A DNA stretch of 23,371 nucleotides, from the IMG/VR virus record IMGVR_UViG_3300031975_000657, positions 1-23,371 of that record. The stretch is one strand, 5' to 3'. Positions 18,372 through 23,371 of this stretch are shown here, piece after piece. The notes under the pieces were generated by a model that made no database searches, was not told the DNA's origin, and saw only the letters and a list, made by a program, of their open reading frames with translations. This stretch comes from a virus. Positions within the stretch are counted from its first letter, which is position 1, and each line of letters starts with the position of its first letter. The translations under genes were made by a program, and so were the position numbers.

Positions 18372-19935
18372 TTTTAATATAAACTCAAGCGGTCTTTCAG
18401 AAAAAGAAAGAGTTTTAAATATAGTATCAAAAGACTTAGTTGCTTTTGGTCAACTGTTTTTACCAGACGACTTTATGAAATCATCTCCAGCTCCATTTCA
18501 TTATGAAGTTGGAAATAAATTATTAGACAGAAGTCTTAGAAAATTGTGCGTTGTTTTACCTAGAGGTCATTCTAAGTCAACAATGGCTAAGGCTGCTTTA
18601 CTTCATAGAATTTATTTTAATCCACAAGGGAAAAAAGAATTTGCTGCTTGGGTATCAGAAGAACAAGGGCAAGCTGTTGATCATTTAAAATATATAAAAA
18701 ATCATATTGAATACAATAATGCTCTAAATTATTATTTTGGAGATATGGTAGGAGAAAAGTGGACTGAAAAAGAAATTACTACCAGCCGTGGGGATAGGAT
18801 AATTGCAAAAGGAACTAGTCAAAGATTGCGTGGTAGGTCTGAGCTTGGAACTAGATATACAAATATTATTTTAGATGACTTTGAGTCTGAGTTAAATACA
18901 AAAACTCCAGACAGAAGGCGTGAAATTAAAGAATGGTTGATGTCAACTGTCTATCCATCTTTAGAAGAATCAAAGGGCAACGAGGGATCCATCTGGTTAA
19001 TTGGCACTATCGTACATTACGATTCAGCATTACAGGCTATATACGATGGATATCTTGAAGCCCAAGAAAAAGATAGTAAATACACTTGGGATGTAATATT
19101 TCATAGAGTTTTAGAAGATGGAAAGCCTTTATGGGGTTCTTATTTTAGTAAAAACAAAATAAATGAAATACGAAAAGACTATGAAAATGTAGGGCAGCTT
19201 CACAAATTTGCTCAAGAGTATATGAATGATGCTAGAGATTTGGCTACTGCTAAATTTAAAATAGACAAACTACAGCATCATGATTATCAAGTGGTTTCTG
19301 GAAATAATCAAGTGTATTTAAAAGAAAAAAATACCATTATCCCAGTAAATGTTTACATCGGTGTTGACTTAGCTTATGAATCAAATGCTAATAACGACTA
19401 TCAAGTCATTATGGTTACTGCTGTTGATAGCGAAAAAAATTATTACATACTAGACTATTATCACGAACATTTGCCTTTGTATGAAATGCCGCAAAAAATA
19501 TTTGAATATGCAAAAATGTATTCTCCAGTTAGAAGAGTAAATGTTGAGCATGTAGGAGCGCAGGGAATAATAAAAGATTCAGTTAACAAGATGGGTGGAT
19601 TTGATAGAAAAATGGCTCCTGGTATTGCAAGAGGAGTTAGACCTCCTAATGGAATAAAAAAAGAAGATAGATTAGAATCTTTACTTTGCCCCATAGTAAA
19701 TAGAGGAAAATTGTTTCATAGAAAAATTCATCAAGAAATAGTAGATGAGATGTTTCACTTTCCAAAAGGTAAGAACGATGACCTATTAGATGGTCTTTGG
19801 TATTCAATAACTAATGCAAGGTCGCCACTAAGCGATAAGTTTGAATCTGATGATTTTAATGCAGATAATAGAAAAGAAATAAAGAAATCTAAAAAATCTG
19901 TACTAAGAAGTTGGGTTACTGGACAAAGATTATAA
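18349..19935 (+). CDS. terL: Terminase large subunit (DNA packaging motor)
   Basis: The 528-residue protein drives DNA into the capsid and cuts the concatemer. ATPase motifs: Walker A LPRGHSKST (70-78), Walker B IILDDFES (173-180, DD 176-177) and coupling segment IGTIVH (218-223). Nuclease: YIGVDLAYES (Asp340), VNVEHVG (Glu400) and GKNDDLLDG (Asp477/478), the RNase-H-like acid set. GTG 18349 lies inside the end of the GGCT-like gene; its SD is weak (CAGAG), so translation is probably coupled. No other in-frame ATG precedes conserved sequence. Walker A matches the P-R-G-x-(S/G)-K-S class found in many podo- and siphophages. Confidence 0.95.
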   Translation: MGIGTIDNFNINSSGLSEKERVLNIVSKDLVAFGQLFLPDDFMKSSPAPFHYEVGNKLLDRSLRKLCVVLPRGHSKSTMAKAALLHRIYFNPQGKKEFAAWVSEEQGQAVDHLKYIKNHIEYNNALNYYFGDMVGEKWTEKEITTSRGDRIIAKGTSQRLRGRSELGTRYTNIILDDFESELNTKTPDRRREIKEWLMSTVYPSLEESKGNEGSIWLIGTIVHYDSALQAIYDGYLEAQEKDSKYTWDVIFHRVLEDGKPLWGSYFSKNKINEIRKDYENVGQLHKFAQEYMNDARDLATAKFKIDKLQHHDYQVVSGNNQVYLKEKNTIIPVNVYIGVDLAYESNANNDYQVIMVTAVDSEKNYYILDYYHEHLPLYEMPQKIFEYAKMYSPVRRVNVEHVGAQGIIKDSVNKMGGFDRKMAPGIARGVRPPNGIKKEDRLESLLCPIVNRGKLFHRKIHQEIVDEMFHFPKGKNDDLLDGLWYSITNARSPLSDKFESDDFNADNRKEIKKSKKSVLRSWVTGQRL

Positions 19936-19942
19936 AAAACTC

Positions 19943-19971
19943 TTGACAAACAGTGCTATTTCGCTTATATT
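19943..19971 (+). promoter_or_regulatory. Rightward promoter before the portal gene
   Basis: TTGACA (19943-19948), 17-bp spacer ending TTCGCT, TATATT (19966-19971), then ATATATATAG. Shares TCGCTTATATTATAT with the 17027 promoter. Confidence 0.75.
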
Positions 19972-19987
19972 ATATATATAGATCTTA

Positions 19988-19993
19988 AAGGAG
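19988..19993 (+). promoter_or_regulatory. Shine-Dalgarno AAGGAG that sets an ATT start
   Basis: AAGGAG is 7 bases from ATT 20001. No ATG, GTG, TTG or CTG occurs in that frame between the upstream stop (19986-19988) and ATG 20289. Confidence 0.75.
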
Positions 19994-20000
19994 TCCTAAT

Positions 20001-22022
20001 ATTAACTACGTAGAAACTTTTGCTGAGCACGAAGAAGCTCAAAATAATAGAGATTTATGGAGGCGGTATAGAGACGCTAGAGCTAACTGGGAAACAGAAG
20101 CTAGAGATGCCATTGATTTTTCATTAGGTAATCACTATTCTACAGAAGAATCAGAAGTTCTTCAAGCAGTTGGTCAAGGCGATTTTATTATAGACAGAGT
20201 TTATGCTGCTGTAGATAAATTAAAATCTTTATTAACTTCTAGAAATCCAAAATTCTCTGCAGTTGCAAGAGAAGATTCTGACTATAAAATGTCTAACGTA
20301 TGGCGTACTATACTTGAGTACGTATGGGATATTTCTAATTGTAATACTCATTTTAAACAAGTAGTACATGATTACTCTACTACTGGATTAGGATATTTTT
20401 ATGTTTATGTTGACCCAGAATCAGACTATGGAAGAGGCGATGTTAAGATTACAAGTATTAACCCATTCCGTGTGTACGTTGATCCAGCTTCTAGGGATAG
20501 ACACTATGCGGATGCTTCTCATATTTTATTATCTACAATTCTTAGTAGAGACCAAATTCTTGGATTATATCCACAGCTAGAAGAAATAATTGATAATATA
20601 GAAAGTTCAACAGATGAAGAAGATTATCCATCTTCTACAAAAAAGAACTCATCTTCTTCTTTTACACCAGACGTAGTTAAAGATTATGATAGAGGTGGGT
20701 ATGAAAAATATAGAATTGTTGAAAGATTTGAAAAAGTAAAAGTTCCGTATTATAGATTATTTAACAAAGAAACTCAAGAAGAAAAAATAGTTGAGTTAGA
20801 AGCATTTAATAAAATTCTATCTGAAAACTCTCATTTGATAGAATCGGGGCTGGTCGAAGCGGTTGAAGTTCTGCAGACACGTATTCGCCATGTAGCTACA
20901 GTCGGTCAAGTTCTCCTTTATGAACAAGTTCTCAATACCGACGTTTATCCTATTGTGCCAGTCCCAAATATTTGGACAAACACACCATACCCAAAATCAG
21001 ATGTTACAAAAGTTAAAGACTCTCAAAGATTAATTAATAAATTATTTTCTTTGACTCTTAGCCATGCCCAGGCATCTGCTGGTTTAAAACTTTTAGTTCC
21101 AGAGGGTAGCGTTGATGATATAGGTCAACTAGAAAGAGACTGGGCAAATCCTAATGCTGTTATTGAGTACAATCCAGAGTTTGGAGAACCTCATTATCCA
21201 GCGCCACAACCACTTGCATCTGAGTTTTACGCTTTGATAAGCAGAGTAGAGACATATATTGATTTAAACTTTGGTATATCTGAGCTAATGCAAGGCTTTA
21301 GAAGTGGAGCTGCTGATACAGCTAGAGGAACATACTTACTTCAAGAAATGGGAGAAACTAGGGGTAGGTCAAAACTTAAAGATATAGAGGGAAGCCTAGA
21401 TGTTCTTGGAAAAGTTGTATATAATTTTTGTAAAGGACATTATGGATTTAAAAAGACTTTTAGAATCGTGCAACCAAATAATGATTTAACTGAATTTACC
21501 ATTAACAATAAAGTATATGATGACAAGACGAACGAGTTAATGAGTATTGACAACGATGTATCATTAGGTCAACACGATATTCGGATAGTATCAGGCTCAA
21601 CGCTACCATCTAATAGGATGGCTGAGTACAATATGTATTTAGACGCGTATAAGTTGGGCTTGGTAGATGATGTCGAGGTATTAAAGAAAACTGATATCTA
21701 TGACAAAGAAGGTGTTCTGCAAAGGAAAGGTGCGATGAATCAAATGCAATCGTACATAGGACAACTTGAACAAGAGGTTAAGAAACTGCGTGGTGATTTA
21801 CAAACTTCTGAGCGTGAAATGATAAACGCTAGAAAGCAAACTATCACACAGAAATTTAAAACAGGACTTGATTCAGTTCTTAGCGAAGTGAAAGACAAGG
21901 AAAGAAAAAATCTCAATAAGTTGGAAAATGTAATTGATAAAGCTGATTTGCAAGCCAAGTACGGTAATAAGCAAGGACAAGGCATACAGGGTGCCGAAGA
22001 AGGCGTTGAAGGTAATATATAG
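20001..22022 (+). CDS. Portal protein, apparent ATT start
   Basis: The portal ring forms the DNA gate at one capsid vertex. The frame is open from 19989 to 22022. Starting only at ATG 20289 would discard 96 well-formed residues (NYVETFAEHEEAQNNRDLWR and on, through AAVDKLKSLLTSRNPKFSAV) that look like the normal portal N-terminus, so I start at ATT 20001, which gives 673 residues, an ordinary portal length. The middle shows the typical portal features (RVYVDPASRDR, YPIVPVPNIWTNTPYPKSDV, ELMQGFRSGAADTARGTYLL), resembling P22-like portals. The C-terminal 100 residues are a charged coiled coil with SEREMINARKQT. AUU initiation is known but rare. Confidence 0.88.
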   Translation: MNYVETFAEHEEAQNNRDLWRRYRDARANWETEARDAIDFSLGNHYSTEESEVLQAVGQGDFIIDRVYAAVDKLKSLLTSRNPKFSAVAREDSDYKMSNVWRTILEYVWDISNCNTHFKQVVHDYSTTGLGYFYVYVDPESDYGRGDVKITSINPFRVYVDPASRDRHYADASHILLSTILSRDQILGLYPQLEEIIDNIESSTDEEDYPSSTKKNSSSSFTPDVVKDYDRGGYEKYRIVERFEKVKVPYYRLFNKETQEEKIVELEAFNKILSENSHLIESGLVEAVEVLQTRIRHVATVGQVLLYEQVLNTDVYPIVPVPNIWTNTPYPKSDVTKVKDSQRLINKLFSLTLSHAQASAGLKLLVPEGSVDDIGQLERDWANPNAVIEYNPEFGEPHYPAPQPLASEFYALISRVETYIDLNFGISELMQGFRSGAADTARGTYLLQEMGETRGRSKLKDIEGSLDVLGKVVYNFCKGHYGFKKTFRIVQPNNDLTEFTINNKVYDDKTNELMSIDNDVSLGQHDIRIVSGSTLPSNRMAEYNMYLDAYKLGLVDDVEVLKKTDIYDKEGVLQRKGAMNQMQSYIGQLEQEVKKLRGDLQTSEREMINARKQTITQKFKTGLDSVLSEVKDKERKNLNKLENVIDKADLQAKYGNKQGQGIQGAEEGVEGNI

Positions 22023-22074
22023 TAGAGTCAAGCTTTACCTAAAATATTAGAGTAAAGAGATTCGGAAAGGAAAT

Positions 22075-22953
22075 ATGGAAGACCAAGCAACAGAAAAAAA
22101 AGTAGGAAAAACTTATGAGGATAAGTTAGCTGATGAAAGGCAAGGTATTGATATATCAATGCCAGACGTTGAAATTGTAAGTAAAGAAGTTCCAGTTGAT
22201 GACAACATGGAACCTCAAGGTAAAGAAGTTAATAGAGCTCCTAGCGAAATTACAGCTGAAGGAAATGAAGAACAGATTAATTATGCTACTGATTGGGAAA
22301 ATGAAAGTAGAAAATTTCAATCTATGTATGATAAGCAAAAAGCTGATTATGACTCTTTACAGGGACAAGTTCAACAATTAGAACCTTTAAAACAGTTACA
22401 GTCCGTATTAGAATCTAGACCTGATGTTGTTCAAGCAATTCAGGAAAGATTAGAGGGAAAGCCTACTAGTAACAATGAAGCGCAATCTGCTGAAAATTCA
22501 GTAGATGAAAACTCATTTGACCCATGGGAAGCCTATTACAAACCTGACTCTCCATCGTACAAGTTACGTGTAGAGAAGGAAAGGGCTTTGGTTAATGAAG
22601 CAGTCTCTGAACAGATGGCTGGTATCCAAAGTCAAGTTGCTATGCAAAATCTTAAGAGTGAGCTTAAGTCAAAGTATAATATGACAGATGATAACGAAAT
22701 TGATCAATTTATTAATTTTGCTACGACACCAAGAGAACAGCTACCAGTTGATTTCTTAATTGATGTTTATAAGCAGTATTACAATAAAGGGACTAATGCT
22801 CCATCATCTGAGAATATTCAAGCTGTGAATGATGCTCAAGCTATGCCAAGGTCAGCTGGCGTTTTACAAGGGGGCGACCCTAAAGTAAAAAGCGAAGTTG
22901 ATGTTTCTTGGGATAGAATCTTAAAAGCTGGCAACGCTGGAAGATTACTATAA
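22075..22953 (+). CDS. Probable scaffolding protein
   Basis: The 292-residue protein lies between portal and major capsid, the usual place of a scaffold. It is acidic and helical: a disordered acidic start, a coiled coil (FQSMYDKQKADYDSLQGQVQ), a DPWEAYYKPDSPSY segment, helices ending near AVSEQMAGIQSQVAM and a short positively charged end (DRILKAGNAGRLL) that may touch coat protein. Gln/Glu/Lys/Asp richness without cysteine fits scaffolds, which chaperone coat assembly and are later released. ATG 22075 follows GGAAAGGA. No protease motif is seen. Assignment is by position and composition. Confidence 0.75.
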   Translation: MEDQATEKKVGKTYEDKLADERQGIDISMPDVEIVSKEVPVDDNMEPQGKEVNRAPSEITAEGNEEQINYATDWENESRKFQSMYDKQKADYDSLQGQVQQLEPLKQLQSVLESRPDVVQAIQERLEGKPTSNNEAQSAENSVDENSFDPWEAYYKPDSPSYKLRVEKERALVNEAVSEQMAGIQSQVAMQNLKSELKSKYNMTDDNEIDQFINFATTPREQLPVDFLIDVYKQYYNKGTNAPSSENIQAVNDAQAMPRSAGVLQGGDPKVKSEVDVSWDRILKAGNAGRLL

Positions 22954-22974
22954 AATAATTAATGGAGAAATAAA

Positions 22975-23371
22975 ATGTCTGTTACAAAAGGAATAAAACT
23001 CTCTAGCAACGTTACGGCTGCGGCTACTGACGCTGGTATTGGTCAAGCTCCTGATAGAAGACGGTTATACGATTTTAGTGATCGAGTTGCTGAACTAGCT
23101 CCCGAAGAATCACCCTTTTTCGTATACCTATCTCAAGTTGCTAAAACACCAACGGATGACTCAGTATTTCGTTATCTAGAGAATAGATCAAAAATCAACA
23201 TGACAACAAGGAACTTCCTAATGGCTGCTCAAGTCAATGGTGGTTCTGCTGTTGCTGCTAATAGCTCATATACTTTTACAGTAGATGCTGATACAGCTAC
23301 TGGAGGAGTTGCCTCTGGTGGTGCTGCAGTTGATTTTTTAATTAAAGGAATGGTATTTGTTGTTAATACAA
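22975..23371 (+). CDS. Major capsid protein, N-terminal part (truncated by window end)
   Basis: ATG 22975 follows GGAGAAATAAA; the frame stays open to the window edge, so 132 residues are seen. The start MSVTKGIKLSSNVTAAATDA and the segment DFSDRVAELAPEESPFFVYL, with KTPTDDSVFRYLENRSK, match the N-arm and E-loop-like regions of HK97-fold coat proteins found in marine phages. It follows a scaffold-like gene directly, as expected. The high Ala/Gly/Thr content and low Cys are typical. The rest of the protein lies outside the window. Confidence 0.85.
   Translation, partial: MSVTKGIKLSSNVTAAATDAGIGQAPDRRRLYDFSDRVAELAPEESPFFVYLSQVAKTPTDDSVFRYLENRSKINMTTRNFLMAAQVNGGSAVAANSSYTFTVDADTATGGVASGGAAVDFLIKGMVFVVNT

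Noticed and set aside
20289-22022. Portal starting at ATG 20289
   Set aside because: Would drop 96 portal-like residues and has no SD, whereas ATT 20001 has a perfect one.
1-23371. tRNA genes, integrase or attachment sites
   Set aside because: I saw no cloverleaf-like sequence, recombinase motif or att-like direct repeat; a proper tRNA scan was not possible.

Overview
This is part of the genome of a tailed double-stranded DNA phage (Caudoviricetes), AT-rich and densely packed. Canonical structural and packaging genes are present: terminase small and large subunits, portal, a scaffold-like protein and the start of the major capsid gene. Many small genes overlap by ATGA-type junctions. Shine-Dalgarno sequences are purine-rich (AAGGAG type) and promoters are sigma70-like (TTGACA-17 bp-TATATT), which argues for a bacterial host with SD-driven initiation, probably a proteobacterium. 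A phage-borne ribosomal protein bS21, a C-terminal RFGEQG...AYWADKVKW-type protein and a MNGKGDK-type small protein are all familiar from environmental, largely marine, phages; the marine assignment is inference.

Layout. (1) 1-1258, rightward: end of a small basic protein gene and three coupled hypothetical genes, closing at a hairpin at 1259-1293 that faces the converging leftward genes. (2) 8852 down to 1309, leftward: a recombination cassette (Cas4/RecB-like nuclease, DUF1071-type annealing protein, SSB-like protein), a cytosine-C5 methyltransferase, small unknowns, a Hjc-like nuclease, a zinc-ribbon protein, DnaB helicase, an HExxH metallopeptidase and finally bS21. (3) 15142 down to 9002, leftward: small early genes, a pyrimidine-dimer-glycosylase-family protein, and a class-II glutamine amidotransferase plus amidoligase pair, both carrying zinc-ribbon arrays. 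(4) 14361-15317: control region with four near-identical 20-bp operator-like sites plus a degenerate fifth, a divergent promoter pair and a stem-loop with a T-run. (5) 15318 to the end, rightward: Cys-rich small protein, DUF1599-like protein, DEDD exonuclease, terminases with a gamma-glutamylcyclotransferase-like gene between them, portal, scaffold, capsid.

How it fits together. A divergent promoter pair near 15.25 kb launches the leftward early genes and the rightward genes; two further near-identical rightward promoters precede the terminase block (17.03 kb) and the portal (19.95 kb). A second divergent pair at 8.9 kb launches the recombination/replication block leftward, and its opposite-facing member points antisense into the amidoligase gene. 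The two pairs share a 39-bp arm in inverted orientation. No DNA polymerase, primase, integrase, tRNA or CRISPR array was seen in this window, so DNA synthesis probably leans on the host or on genes outside it.

Most interesting points: the amidotransferase/amidoligase pair with matching zinc-ribbon modules; bS21; the portal gene, whose only sensible start is an ATT codon behind a perfect SD; the inverted duplicated promoter module; and the Fur-box-like operator cluster.
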